Source: a bacterium | Lineage (GTDB): Bacteria; Electryoneota; RPQS01 | DNA: 64,000 bases | Direction of reading: 5' to 3' | NCBI GenBank assembly: GCA_013360195.1 | Contig: JABWCQ010000002.1 | Span: 188,932-252,931 of the forward strand | Shown: positions 18,395 to 27,116 of the stretch, piece by piece | How positions within the stretch are numbered: position 1 is the first letter of the stretch | Layout: every line of letters starts with the position of its first letter | Notes under the pieces: model-generated | Seen by the model: only the letters and a program-made list of their open reading frames with translations | Told to the model about the DNA's origin: nothing | The model's database searches: none | Position numbers and translations under genes: made by a program

Positions 18395-20058
18395 TATCGA
18401 ATGGCACGCACCATGTATTGATGTGCGGGTCCGCCTGCGATCACACCGACGTCCGTGTAAGTCGTCGAAGTAGTACTTCCAAGGAAAGCAAAATCGCTTC
18501 CGTCACCAACCGAACCTCGATAGACGTCGTAGTGATCGATTACAGTCGGATTGTTATTGACATCCTGTGTAATCGCATCCCACCTGAGCAGAACGTCATT
18601 TTCGGAGATTGCAATCGTCAAATCATCAATTGCTTGTGGGTTAGCCGGTACAGTGAAAACCGCCTGAAAGACAATTGGCCCGGCTTGTCCGGCAGGCGGA
18701 TGAAATCCTGTATTAAAGAAACCGGAGTTGTCCACCGCTTCCAAGTAGTAACGGATAATCGTGGTCGAACTGATTTCCGGTATCGTAAACGAATACACGT
18801 TTCCTACGTTTCCGTCCGACGGCACCTCTTGCCATGCTCCCGCACCGAAGCGATAGTGCAGCGAAGCGAAGAGCACGCCATTATCGTCATTGATAGTCGC
18901 GTTCACCGGGAATGGTCCGTTGAAATTCGTCGGGGACGGCCACACCGTTACGTTGCTAAACGTCGGAGACAAATTGTCATTGATCCAATTGAATGACAGG
19001 TAACTTGTCGGTGCATTGCTCGGATTAGTCGCGGTGTTTTGATTTGACGCGTTTTCGCGCGCCCAGATATAATAGCGCACTTCCTGAATGGGTGAACCAG
19101 TGAGCGAAGGTATCTGGAACGTATAAACACTTCCGTTAACTTCCGTCGGAGCTGCACTTGTATAAGCTCCGCCGTTCGTGGAATAGTAGATCAGCGCAGA
19201 TTCGATTCCGCTTTCATCATTGATCGTGGCAAACACATTGTATGGCCCGGGGCTTGGCGTATCCGGCAAATCCGTAACGCCAGAAATACTTGGCGGAAGC
19301 AAGTCTCCGCCAAGATTAGTGTCATTCATTCGGAAGAATCCCGAAGCCGTGTTAAACAACCAGTTACTTTCACCTTCAACGGAGAGAATGGCGACAACGC
19401 TTCCAATTCCCGGCACTATCCACTCGTATGTCCTGTATAGATCGTCTACTAGTGGAATCCCCAAATACTCGGCATAGCTTGTTTGCAATGTTCTCATCAC
19501 AAGACATGGCATTGGCCCGCCAAACGGCGTTGTTACACTTCCCCACCCTACGATTTCACTGGTGCGAGTCTCTTGAATCGGTACACCAAGCGCGTCTTCT
19601 CCCCACGTCCAGCTTGAGCTCCAACTCGTCCCGTAGGTCATGGGATAATGGTAAATATTCCATTGAGGTGCATCATAAGGATACACCGTTCCGCCTTGCG
19701 CAAATCCGCGCGCCCATGTTCCTGCCGCAGATTCATCACTGTACAGCCACTGCGTGCTTCCGCCTTGAGTTTGATACTCCACGTACGAAGTCTGTGCAGG
19801 CGCGGGAGCCGGTGCATCGGCCGTCGCTCGGAGTTCACTTGATGCTGTCGAGGTTGTTGGTCCGGTCGTAAAATCCCACACACCGTTTACTTGTGCTGGA
19901 TTGATGATGCCCATGTTTACCGCGACATTCGAGGACGTATTGTAATAGTCCCAGAAGTTTCCAATCTGATCCGAACCGTAAGGCCAATTCGTCGCATCAA
20001 TCGTAACCTGACCAAACACTACCGAAACAGAAACCAACACGATTGCAAGAATCTTCAT
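18394..20058 (-). CDS. Secreted protein with tandem Ig-like domains and a C-terminal fibronectin type III-like domain
   Basis: I do not recognise the family of the N-terminal part. The 554-residue product has a signal peptide (cleavage near VVFGQ) and an aromatic-rich region of about 230 residues. Two similar beta-rich repeats follow, at about 250-335 and 355-450, each beginning with a Pro-rich strand and holding an xxxATIND segment and a YYxxAxDNS-like end. A fibronectin type III-like domain closes the chain (about 475-554). No PNPFN-type secretion tail is present. I chose the second ATG (20058), 6 bases after GGAGG. It follows asnS and probably acts at the cell surface or outside. Confidence 0.75.
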   Translation of the reverse strand: MKILAIVLVSVSVVFGQVTIDATNWPYGSDQIGNFWDYYNTSSNVAVNMGIINPAQVNGVWDFTTGPTTSTASSELRATADAPAPAPAQTSYVEYQTQGGSTQWLYSDESAAGTWARGFAQGGTVYPYDAPQWNIYHYPMTYGTSWSSSWTWGEDALGVPIQETRTSEIVGWGSVTTPFGGPMPCLVMRTLQTSYAEYLGIPLVDDLYRTYEWIVPGIGSVVAILSVEGESNWLFNTASGFFRMNDTNLGGDLLPPSISGVTDLPDTPSPGPYNVFATINDESGIESALIYYSTNGGAYTSAAPTEVNGSVYTFQIPSLTGSPIQEVRYYIWARENASNQNTATNPSNAPTSYLSFNWINDNLSPTFSNVTVWPSPTNFNGPFPVNATINDDNGVLFASLHYRFGAGAWQEVPSDGNVGNVYSFTIPEISSTTIIRYYLEAVDNSGFFNTGFHPPAGQAGPIVFQAVFTVPANPQAIDDLTIAISENDVLLRWDAITQDVNNNPTVIDHYDVYRGSVGDGSDFAFLGSTTSTTYTDVGVIAGGPAHQYMVRAIR

Positions 20059-20162
20059 CATATACCTCCGGTTGCTTATTCACCCCGGTCATTTCGAGGG
20101 GCAAGGGGGTCAATCAATCAGGCTATTCTCAGTACAAAGTCACTCGCGTTAGCGCAATTGGT

Positions 20163-20177
20163 CCAGCGTCACGCTGG
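20163..20177 (-). other. Short hairpin directly after asnS
   Basis: Perfect 6-bp arms CCAGCG/CGCTGG with a 3-base loop start at the base after the asnS stop codon. No T run follows, so it is not a convincing intrinsic terminator; it may protect the mRNA end. Confidence 0.5.
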
Positions 20178-21488
20178 CTATGGCTTCAATCTCGATATCA
20201 TCCGTGGGAACGGGATCGTCTCTCGTACATGCGGCAAACCGCACATCCACGCCACAGTCCGTTCAAGACCAAGGCCGAATCCCGAATGAGGCACCGTCCC
20301 ATACTTCCGCAAGTCAAGGAACCAATTGAAGTCCTCGACATTCAACCCGTGTTCCTTGATTCTCTCCACCAGAGTTTCGTAGTCATCTTCTCGTTGACCG
20401 CCGCCGACGACCTCTCCCTTGCCTTCAGGAGCCAGTACATCAAACCCTAAGGCCAGTTTCGGGTTCTGTGAATCACGTTTCATGTAGAAGGCTTTCAATT
20501 CCGCAGGAAAATGATAGAGAATGGTCGGGCGTTCGTGCTGATTAGAAATCGTCGTTTCCTCATCACCACCGATATCACCACCCCATTCAATGTCATGACC
20601 GCTTTTCTTCAGTACGTCAATCGCATCCGTATAACTAAGTCTGGGGAACGGTTTCTGAATTTTCTCAAGGACGCCCGGATCACGCTCGATGGTCTTAAGC
20701 TCCTCCATACGTGTCTCAAGTACTCGCTGGGCAACAAAACAGATCATGTCCTCTGCGAGCTCCGCGGCTCCCCACATATCCATGTAGGCGACCTCGGGCT
20801 CAATCATCCAGAATTCTGTCAAGTGACGTCGCGTCTTGGACTTCTCCGCTCGGAACGTCGGTCCGAACGTATATATCTTGCCGAGCGCCATCGCTCCGCA
20901 TTCTCCGTATAATTGACCGGATTGCGACAGATATGCCTTTTCTCCAAAGTAATCCGTCTCAAACAGCGTGGACGTGCCCTCACAGGCGGCATTCGTGAAT
21001 ATCGGAGGATCGAACAAAGTGAAACCGCGTCCGTCGAAGAAATCCCGAATTGCCTTCACAATGGCGTGACGAATACGCATGATGGCCACCTGGCGCTTGC
21101 TTCGAAGCCACAAGTGGCGGTTATCCATCAGGAATGCCGTCCCATGCTCTTTAGGTGAAATTGGAAACTCTCCCATCGCCGCATGAACCGGGATAACCTG
21201 CTTCAAAACTAACTCGTATCCTCCTGGCGCGCGCGGTTCGGCCTTCACGGTTCCAACGACCATCAGCGAAGATTCCTGTCCAAGGGAATCAACTGCGGCA
21301 AAACCCTCATCTCCGATGTCATGGATGGAGCCGACGCACTGAATCAAGCCAGTGCCGTCGCGCAGCATAACAAAGCGAATCTTGCCCGACGAGCGCTTAT
21401 TGTACAGCCACCCTTTTAGCAAAACATCCTTTCCGTCATACTTCGCAATGTCTTCCAAATAAACATGTGGCGCAGATGGCGTCACCAT
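20178..21488 (-). CDS. asnS: Asparagine-tRNA ligase
   Basis: Charges tRNA-Asn. The 436-residue class IIb synthetase has an N-terminal OB-fold anticodon domain ([24 protein letters not shown] near 24-47), motif 2 around [21 protein letters not shown], and motif 3 [15 protein letters not shown]. The end, [11 protein letters not shown], is the AsnRS-type end, as opposed to that of aspartyl enzymes. I took the ATG at 21488 with GAGG upstream rather than a GTG two codons earlier. Confidence 0.94.
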   Translation of the reverse strand: MVTPSAPHVYLEDIAKYDGKDVLLKGWLYNKRSSGKIRFVMLRDGTGLIQCVGSIHDIGDEGFAAVDSLGQESSLMVVGTVKAEPRAPGGYELVLKQVIPVHAAMGEFPISPKEHGTAFLMDNRHLWLRSKRQVAIMRIRHAIVKAIRDFFDGRGFTLFDPPIFTNAACEGTSTLFETDYFGEKAYLSQSGQLYGECGAMALGKIYTFGPTFRAEKSKTRRHLTEFWMIEPEVAYMDMWGAAELAEDMICFVAQRVLETRMEELKTIERDPGVLEKIQKPFPRLSYTDAIDVLKKSGHDIEWGGDIGGDEETTISNQHERPTILYHFPAELKAFYMKRDSQNPKLALGFDVLAPEGKGEVVGGGQREDDYETLVERIKEHGLNVEDFNWFLDLRKYGTVPHSGFGLGLERTVAWMCGLPHVRETIPFPRMISRLKP

Positions 21489-21501
21489 ATTCACCTCGCT
21501 C

Positions 21502-22497
21502 TTAGTCTTCTTCTTTAAGTTGTCGTTCCATCAATCCTCTTACGGCATCCTTTGCCGAGAGTCGTCCTTCGAGCACTGCACAGACACCTTCTGTAATCGG
21601 TACACTGACATTATGTTTGCGTCCGAGTTCCAACGCCGCTCGTGCCGTCCAAACTCCTTCCGCTACCTGCCCCGTTCGGCGCAGCGCTTCCTCGAGTGTC
21701 GCCCCGCGTCCGATATACTCGCCGACTTGACGGTTTCGGCTTCGCGGCGAGATGCAAGTTGTCACCAGATCTCCCATACCGGACAGGCCTGCGAATGTCT
21801 TTCGCTCCCCGCCGACAGCGCTTCCCAGTCTCGAAAGCTCGGCAAGTCCGCGTGTGACTAAAGTGCCCTTTGTGTTCGCGCCGAACTCCATGCCGTCCAC
21901 CATCCCGGCCGCTAGCGCAATGACGTTCTTCATTGCGCCGGCAAACTCGACTCCGATCACGTCGCTTGAACGGTAAAGTCTCAATCGATCCGATGAGAGA
22001 ACCCGTTGCATGGCGCTGCTTGTTTCCTCGCTCGCACTGGCAATCACCGCCGAAGTGGGCATTCCCATCGCCACCTCGCCTGCCAAAGTCGGACCGGAAA
22101 GGGCCGCATACTTCATCGGCTCAAAATCTGGCATCGTTTCCATCAAAATTTCGTGTTCCAGTTTGCCGGTTGATGATTCAATCCCCTTTGCCGTACCAAC
22201 GCAGTAAGCGTCAGGAAACAAATGTCCCTGAGCCTTGACAAACTCGCGCACGAATTGCAGCGGAATCACAAGCAGATATACTTCAGCGCTGTCCAATGCG
22301 GCTTCGAGATCATTCGTTGCTTCAACGGTGTCAGGCAGAATGCCCTCAGGAAGAAAGCGGGTATTCCTTCCGGTTGCCTTTATGTTGTAGACAATCTCCG
22401 GTTCGCGCGCCCACAACCGCACGTTATTGCCCAAACCACCGGCATGTATTGCCAGCGCCGTCCCCCAGCTCCCGGCTCCCAGTATTGCTATCTTCAT
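21502..22497 (-). CDS. gpsA: Glycerol-3-phosphate dehydrogenase [NAD(P)+]
   Basis: Reduces dihydroxyacetone phosphate to sn-glycerol 3-phosphate for phospholipid synthesis. The 331-residue product begins with the nucleotide-binding [10 protein letters not shown] at 7-16. The substrate-site segment [24 protein letters not shown] lies near 190, and [12 protein letters not shown] near 245. The ATG overlaps the plsY stop (TGATG). Together with plsY it supplies and uses the first glycerolipid precursor. Confidence 0.96.
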   Translation of the reverse strand: MKIAILGAGSWGTALAIHAGGLGNNVRLWAREPEIVYNIKATGRNTRFLPEGILPDTVEATNDLEAALDSAEVYLLVIPLQFVREFVKAQGHLFPDAYCVGTAKGIESSTGKLEHEILMETMPDFEPMKYAALSGPTLAGEVAMGMPTSAVIASASEETSSAMQRVLSSDRLRLYRSSDVIGVEFAGAMKNVIALAAGMVDGMEFGANTKGTLVTRGLAELSRLGSAVGGERKTFAGLSGMGDLVTTCISPRSRNRQVGEYIGRGATLEEALRRTGQVAEGVWTARAALELGRKHNVSVPITEGVCAVLEGRLSAKDAVRGLMERQLKEED

Positions 22498-23093
22498 CAG
22501 AAGAACCTCGGCTCCTTGCCGAGAAACAACCGTGCAAGATTCTGACGGTGAGTGTACATCAGAAAAATGGCGATGATGATCCCGCCGATTAGAATCACAG
22601 TATCGACACCATCATGAATTTTCCACATCAGCACCGGAAATGCAATCGCCGCCAGCACGGATGCCGGTGAAACTCGCCTTGAAACGACAAATACTATTGC
22701 CCATACCCCCAGTGAAAACAGCAGCGCCAGCGGATCGATCGCCGCCATCGCACCTGCCGCGGTTGCCACGCCTTTGCCGCCCTTGAAATTCGCATATGGA
22801 GTGAAGACATGTCCCATGACTGCCGAGCACGCCATTAAGACCTGAGCGCTTGCCGCACTGTCTCGAAACAGCAAAGGTGCAAGCCAATACACGGGCGCAA
22901 ATCCCTTGAACGCGTCCAGCAGAAGCACGACGATACCCCACTTCTTGCCCAAGACTCGCGAGACATTTGTTGCTCCCGAACTCCCCGACCCCTCTTCACG
23001 CGGGTCCTTTCCTGCCACCAAGCGCGAAATCCAGATTCCTGTCGGTATCCCGCCGATGACATAGCCAATAAGTGCCGCAAGATACGAACTCAC
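22497..23093 (-). CDS. plsY: Glycerol-3-phosphate acyltransferase PlsY
   Basis: Integral membrane enzyme that acylates glycerol 3-phosphate from acyl phosphate. The 198-residue product has about five membrane helices and the PlsY motifs GSGSSGATNVSRVLGKK, GHVFTPYANFKGGKGVATAAG and MYTHRQNLARL. I set the start at the GTG at 23093, overlapping the purM stop (GTGA), which gives the normal length. Acylphosphatase, encoded a few genes away, acts on the same class of donor molecule. Confidence 0.95.
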   Translation of the reverse strand: MSSYLAALIGYVIGGIPTGIWISRLVAGKDPREEGSGSSGATNVSRVLGKKWGIVVLLLDAFKGFAPVYWLAPLLFRDSAASAQVLMACSAVMGHVFTPYANFKGGKGVATAAGAMAAIDPLALLFSLGVWAIVFVVSRRVSPASVLAAIAFPVLMWKIHDGVDTVILIGGIIIAIFLMYTHRQNLARLFLGKEPRFF

Positions 23094-24091
23094 ACCACGC
23101 GCCCTATCGTGAAAATCTTCTCGCCTGATCTCGCGAAGTGCGCATGAAACTCTTCCACGGAATCTTTTGCCACAATCAGCACCAACCCGATGCCGCAATT
23201 GAACACGCGCCGCATCTCTTCATCTTCCACACTCCCCCACTCCTGAATCCTTCTGAAGAGTTCAGGCAACTCCCAAGCATTCCAATCTACTTCGAGCTCC
23301 AGTCCCTCACGCAGCACACGTTCAGTATTTTCGACCAATCCTCCGCCCGTTATGTGCGACATCGCATGTAAACTCGGATGTGCAAGCAGCGACTCCATCT
23401 CATTCCAGTAACACCGATGCGGAGTCAAAACCGCATCCACAAACGGAGTTCCACTTGAGAGCTTCACCGCTCGAATCTCACCCGATTCAATTCTCGATTC
23501 AATTACTTTGCGAATGAGCGAGTAGCCGTTCGTATGTGGACCGCTTGAGGAAATTCCAAGTAAGACATCCCCCCTTTGCACTCTTGAACCGTCGAAGATT
23601 CTGTCCCGCCTCACCGTCCCCACGATAGTCCCGGCCAAGTCAAAATGACCTTCCGCGTAAAGCCCCGGCATCTCGGCCGTTTCTCCGCCAATCAACGCGA
23701 CACCATGCGCTTTGCAGCCTCGCGCCAGACTCTCAGCCAGAACTCCTGCAACTTCCGGCTCCAACTTTCCAAAAGCAAGATAGTCGAGAAAGAAAATGGG
23801 CTTCGCACCACAAACCAGAATATCATTAATGGAATGGTGAACCAAGTCCTCACCTAATCCTCCGATACCTCCCAGTTGTGCGGCAAGTAGAACCTTCGTT
23901 CCCACTCCGTCTGTTGAGGCAACGAGAACCTGTCCGTCAGGGGCTCCATCCAGCGCATAGAACCCGCCAAACAACCCAATACCCCTGACGACATTGGCAG
24001 TATGTGTGGACTTGGCGGCCTGTGCGATCAACTTCTTTGCCGCCGAGGCACGGTCGAGATTGACACCAGATGTGGCGTAAGTCGAGGACAA
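23090..24091 (-). CDS. purM: Phosphoribosylformylglycinamidine cyclo-ligase (AIR synthetase)
   Basis: Fifth step of purine synthesis. The 333-residue product carries the PurM/AIRS landmarks STDGVGTKVLLA, NDILVCGAKPIFFLDY, GGETAEMPGLY and SSGPHTNGYSLIRK. The start is TTG at 24091 with AGGAG six bases upstream. It is the first protein gene after tRNA-Leu. purD lies on the other strand about 19 kb away, so purine genes are dispersed. Confidence 0.95.
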   Translation of the reverse strand: MSSTYATSGVNLDRASAAKKLIAQAAKSTHTANVVRGIGLFGGFYALDGAPDGQVLVASTDGVGTKVLLAAQLGGIGGLGEDLVHHSINDILVCGAKPIFFLDYLAFGKLEPEVAGVLAESLARGCKAHGVALIGGETAEMPGLYAEGHFDLAGTIVGTVRRDRIFDGSRVQRGDVLLGISSSGPHTNGYSLIRKVIESRIESGEIRAVKLSSGTPFVDAVLTPHRCYWNEMESLLAHPSLHAMSHITGGGLVENTERVLREGLELEVDWNAWELPELFRRIQEWGSVEDEEMRRVFNCGIGLVLIVAKDSVEEFHAHFARSGEKIFTIGRVV

Positions 24092-24134
24092 ATTTTGCTC
24101 CTAACACTCAGAAAAACAAGACGTACCTAACCTA

Positions 24135-24165
24135 CAAACAAATAGGCCGCACCACAGGTGCGGCC
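24135..24165 (-). terminator. Rho-independent terminator after tRNA-Leu
   Basis: Perfect 9-bp arms GGCCGCACC/GGTGCGGCC with a 3-base loop (24145-24165) are followed on the minus strand by a T-rich TATTTGTTTG. It starts 12 bases after the tRNA. Confidence 0.85.
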
Positions 24166-24177
24166 CACCATGAAGGG

Positions 24178-24263
24178 TGCCGAGAGCCGGAATCGAACCG
24201 GCACGGGGGGTAACCCCCGGCAGATTTTGAGTCTGCTGCGTCTACCAGTTCCGCCACCCCGGC
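24178..24263 (-). tRNA. tRNA-Leu (anticodon CAA)
   Basis: A class II tRNA of 86 bases with acceptor GCCGGGG/TCTCGGC, anticodon stem GCAGA/TCTGC around CTCAAAA, a long GC-rich variable arm (CGGGGGTTACCCCCCG) and T arm GCCGG-TTCGATT-CCGGC. The discriminator A is followed by CCC, so CCA is not encoded. It reads UUG codons. Confidence 0.96.
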
Positions 24264-24490
24264 AGGGGGAAAAAATACCACCAGCAAAGCGGAGCTTAGT
24301 AATCGTGGGGGGCCAATTACTATAGCAGTCACGCAAATAGCTGGTGGAAAGCGGCTAAAACCGTAAGTTGGAATATAAAGACTTAGCGGATAATATGCAA
24401 GTAGTTCCCTCTCTGCCCTCCGGGAGAATTAGGGTGAAAATGCCAAGCACCCCCAACTTCCTCCAGCGCATTCACAATGGGGTAAAGCTT
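24264..24490. other. Intergenic stretch without a recognisable gene
   Basis: Upstream of tRNA-Leu. A TATAGT -10-like element near 24319-24324 on the minus strand could belong to the tRNA promoter, but no good -35 element stands at the right distance. No open frame here looks like a gene. Confidence 0.5.
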
Positions 24491-24596
24491 GTCATCCCGT
24501 AGGGACCTACCCAAGCACCACGAAAATCCTATGCGCAATCCACGATGTAAAGCATATTGTCATCCTGGAAGGATCTCGTCAAGCACCACGCAAATC
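24491..24596. repeat. Pair of imperfect 38-base direct repeats
   Basis: Two 38-base copies at 24491-24528 and 24559-24596, each starting GTCATCC and sharing the CAAGCACCACG core, are offset by 68 bases. They resemble the GTCATCCTGAGGGATCT-type dispersed intergenic repeats found in many genomes. Two diverged copies do not make a CRISPR array. Confidence 0.65.
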
Positions 24597-24612
24597 GAAA
24601 AATCATACTTCC

Positions 24613-24672
24613 GACGGCCTCCGGCCGTCTTCGCTCTGATCTCCCCCCAAAATCTGCCGCAGTTTTGGGGGG
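24613..24672. repeat. Two strong palindromes (7-bp and 10-bp arms)
   Basis: The first hairpin is GACGGCC-TCC-GGCCGTC at 24613-24629. The second has perfect arms CCCCCCAAAA (24643-24652) and TTTTGGGGGG (24663-24672), with an inner CTG/CAG pairing in the loop. They lie downstream of the FG-GAP gene and might end or protect its message. The dyads look like a mobile palindromic intergenic element. Confidence 0.6.
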
Positions 24673-24691
24673 ATTAAGGGGGGCCTCTGCC

Positions 24692-24754
24692 TTTCCTCTT
24701 TCCTTTTTCCTTTTTCCTCTTTCCTATTTCCTCTTTCCTTTTTCCTCTTTCCTA
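24692..24754. repeat. Tandem 7-base repeat, nine units of TTTCCTN
   Basis: Nine head-to-tail copies of TTTCCT followed by C, T or A make a pure pyrimidine strand on + apart from two A residues. The last unit contains the TAG stop codon of the FG-GAP gene (minus strand reads NAGGAAA units). Copy-number change would alter only the 3' untranslated region. Confidence 0.85.
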
Positions 24755-26314
24755 TTTTAGCAGCACCACCTTCACCAACTCACTCTGCTCCCCACTCACT
24801 GCCCTCAAAAAATAAACCCCGCTCGAGAGCCCCGCAGGCGCAGCATAAGAAATCGTACTCGAAGCCAATCGCCCCCGATAAACCACATCCACCTCTCTCC
24901 CCAACAAATCATACAGCGACAACATCACTTCTTGATGTAACGGGACATCAAGCGAAATGGAGAGTGTGCTGTTGAAGGGGTTGGGGAAGGCCGACACATC
25001 AAATATGTCCGGCACTCCAATAGGCATGTCATCGGCTTCCACTTGCATCGCTTGCCCGGCAAGGACGACGACTCGCCCCCGATAGCCGTCAAAGTCTGTG
25101 TTAAATGCCCCTAAGGCCACATCATCAAAGCCGTCACCATTGATATCCCCCACACCTGCAGCATATCGAATCCCAATCAAATCATAGGGCATTGTACGGC
25201 CACGGATTGTCCAGACCGGGAATTCGTTTAACCATTGATAACCTAAATAGAGTCGCCCAGTTCCCCATTGCCAGTTTGGCGCAACCGTAAGCAGATCATT
25301 AATCCCGTCATTGTTTACATCACCGGCGCCGGCTATCTCAGGGCCATAGTTGCGCGCCTCATCCAACCGACCGGGTTCACCGCTGAGATTGAAATCAGGT
25401 ATTGAAGCAAGTGTATCTCCTCCCAGAAATACATGATATTGTCCCGGCCAACCATCGTCACCAAACAAGATCAGATCATCCTTACCATCGCCATTCAAAT
25501 CGGGGACGATATCTACATGGACATGCTGCTGGCCCGAGATGAATATCTCCTGTTCAGGTATTGTATCAGGTACCGAACTGCCATGGTAGATGTAAAGCCA
25601 CATACTCCCGCCCGGATACGTTGTCGTGATGAAATCATCTATTCCATCCCCGTTCAAATCACCATAGGTATCGGGAGCTGCCTTTCCGATCTCGTTCGGC
25701 GGACTGTGCATTGCCAAGTCTGGAATTGTGTCGAATGGCAGTCCCCCAAAAAATATTTCTGTAGAATCCCCACCCCCGAAAATACCGTCATAGCGATACA
25801 AATCCCAATACCCATCTCCGTTGAAATCTCCAATGGTCCTTTTTGAAGTTTCAGTGTCCCTGCGTTGTCCATTCCAAATTACATCGGGTATGGTATCCAT
25901 ATCCGGACCGCCGAAATAGATCTTGACATTACCTGAGAACATCACATCTACAAATCCATCCCCATTAAAATCCAACGTCCGGATGTCTCCAGTCCAGATT
26001 CCGTCAGGCGGTGTGTCAATTCGCATGTATGGCTCTGTGCTGGGCGGATTCCCTCCAAGAAAGAAATCCAACCACACGCCCTCGTCTGTCCCCTGCGGCC
26101 CCACGCCAAAAGCCTGCACGGCAAAGTCATCAAACCCATCCAAGTTCTGGTCTCCCAGCGGCAAAATCTCACGCCCATAGCGCGAGCTATCCCCTTCGCC
26201 ATCCCGCTCCCAGATAATCTGCTGGGCATGTGAAGATGAACACGCCCCCAACAACAAAACCGCGAACCCCACCCGCTTCAAGAGATTGAATACAGATAGA
26301 ATTCGCGTGTCCAT
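24752..26314 (-). CDS. Secreted FG-GAP/VCBS repeat protein with a type IX secretion-like C-terminal tail
   Basis: A 520-residue exported protein. The N-terminus has a signal sequence; the stretch LLLGACSSSHAQ could be a lipobox or a type I cleavage site. Residues about 45-420 hold at least six FG-GAP-like repeats of the calcium-binding kind (NLDGFDD, NGDGFVDV, NGDGYWDL, NGDGIDDF, NGDGKDDL, NNDGINDL), predicted to form a beta-propeller. The last 80 residues are a Por-type sorting domain: FPNPFNSTLSISL, then YDLLGREV and the GVYFLRA..KVVLLK end. ATG at 26314 has GGAGG upstream. A good promoter lies at 26364-26392. Its stop codon sits in a heptamer repeat. Confidence 0.88.
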   Translation of the reverse strand: MDTRILSVFNLLKRVGFAVLLLGACSSSHAQQIIWERDGEGDSSRYGREILPLGDQNLDGFDDFAVQAFGVGPQGTDEGVWLDFFLGGNPPSTEPYMRIDTPPDGIWTGDIRTLDFNGDGFVDVMFSGNVKIYFGGPDMDTIPDVIWNGQRRDTETSKRTIGDFNGDGYWDLYRYDGIFGGGDSTEIFFGGLPFDTIPDLAMHSPPNEIGKAAPDTYGDLNGDGIDDFITTTYPGGSMWLYIYHGSSVPDTIPEQEIFISGQQHVHVDIVPDLNGDGKDDLILFGDDGWPGQYHVFLGGDTLASIPDFNLSGEPGRLDEARNYGPEIAGAGDVNNDGINDLLTVAPNWQWGTGRLYLGYQWLNEFPVWTIRGRTMPYDLIGIRYAAGVGDINGDGFDDVALGAFNTDFDGYRGRVVVLAGQAMQVEADDMPIGVPDIFDVSAFPNPFNSTLSISLDVPLHQEVMLSLYDLLGREVDVVYRGRLASSTISYAAPAGLSSGVYFLRAVSGEQSELVKVVLLK

Positions 26315-26363
26315 CCTCGCCTCCGTGCTTGGTCGCCCGACTTGTTATGCAAGTCCTGTAAAC

Positions 26364-26392
26364 AAGATAGCGTTTGCCCCTGGGATTGTCAA
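26364..26392 (-). promoter_or_regulatory. Sigma-70-type promoter for the FG-GAP gene
   Basis: TTGACA (26387-26392) and TATCTT (26364-26369) are 17 bases apart on the minus strand, about 50 bases upstream of the ATG. Confidence 0.78.
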
Positions 26393-26567
26393 GAAAACAG
26401 CGCCTCATTCCCCGTAAGCATCCCCGCCCCCGCACGTTGTCCCCCTTTCTAATTTCTCATTTCTTATTTTTGTTTTCCTCCCTCCCCAATACCTCTCTTT
26501 TGGCCACTTTTTTCCTAATTTGAAGCTGAACATATGTTTATTAAGTTCAATAAAATAGAAATAACTG
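26393..26567. other. Pyrimidine-rich then A+T-rich intergenic region, no gene seen
   Basis: 26438-26520 is mostly C and T on the + strand and includes several TTTCT/TTTCC runs, loosely like the heptamer tract on the other side of the FG-GAP gene. It is followed by an A+T-rich stretch leading into the + strand promoter at 26568. I found no coding sequence. Confidence 0.5.
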
Positions 26568-26596
26568 TTGACAACATGTATTTATAGTATTATATT
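26568..26596 (+). promoter_or_regulatory. Consensus promoter pointing antisense to the lipoprotein gene
   Basis: TTGACA (26568-26573), a 17-base spacer and TATATT (26591-26596) make one of the best matches to the promoter pattern in this window. No plus-strand gene follows; transcription would run into the 3' end of the lipoprotein gene at 26664. It may produce an antisense or small RNA, or be a chance match in A+T-rich DNA. Confidence 0.5.
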
Positions 26597-26615
26597 ATGG
26601 TCAAACACCGATATG

Positions 26616-26638
26616 AAAAAGCCGGACTCCCGCCCGGC
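26616..26638 (-). terminator. Rho-independent terminator after the small lipoprotein gene
   Basis: On the minus strand GCCGGGC-GGGA-GTCCGGC (7-bp stem with one G-U pair) is followed by five Ts. It ends the transcript that comes from the acyl-CoA carboxyltransferase and receiver genes. Confidence 0.8.
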
Positions 26639-26663
26639 CAATCAAAACCTCTATTTGAAGGAG

Positions 26664-27092
26664 CTACCTTCTCAAGAAGAAGCCTACCTGTGCCGTTGCA
26701 ACCGTATCACCCCCTGAAATCGCGTAACCGAATATCGCGTCCTTGGCCACCGTCGTATCATCGCAAATATACTTCGGACAAGGATTCGATCCGCACGGAT
26801 GTGCCAGCGTGTCCGATTGCGGAATAACAAGATGATCATCCATGAACCCGATTCCGGACTCCGTTCTGAATAGCACCGTGTCATTGACCGCCATGCCGCT
26901 GCCTTGAAACAGCCGGACAACTACCGCGTTGTCAATATTATAACGGAGCGTATCGTTCGCCCGAATCTCCAGCCGGAAATTCCCCGGATTGGGGTCGTCA
27001 GGCCCGGTAATCTTCTTGTCTTTGCAGGCAGAGGTCATCAGCAGAATGGCGGCACAAAGTGTCAACCAAAGATATGTCGCGCGACCGCTCAT
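26664..27092 (-). CDS. Small lipoprotein of unknown function
   Basis: Not recognised. The 142-residue product has a lipoprotein signal with Cys23 in LLMTSACKD, so it should be lipidated at the membrane. The body is about 115 residues, beta-rich and acidic. It includes NFRLEIRANDTLRY and a four-Cys cluster (CGSNPCPKYIC), giving a domain that could carry disulfides. I chose the ATG at 27092, seven bases after GGAGG, over one six codons upstream. It follows the receiver gene closely, and a terminator lies about 25 bases after its stop. Confidence 0.7.
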   Translation of the reverse strand: MSGRATYLWLTLCAAILLMTSACKDKKITGPDDPNPGNFRLEIRANDTLRYNIDNAVVVRLFQGSGMAVNDTVLFRTESGIGFMDDHLVIPQSDTLAHPCGSNPCPKYICDDTTVAKDAIFGYAISGGDTVATAQVGFFLRR

Positions 27093-27116
27093 AATCGTTC
27101 CTCCAAACATCGATGT

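Noticed and set aside
24491-24754. Possible CRISPR array
   Set aside because: Two diverged direct repeats plus a heptamer tract; no regular spacers, no conserved repeat of 24-40 bases in three or more copies, and no cas genes.
26597-26827. 76-codon frame downstream of the plus-strand promoter at 26568
   Set aside because: It is antisense to the lipoprotein gene, Pro/Arg/Ser-rich and lacks a ribosome binding site. I keep the promoter as a possible RNA promoter only.
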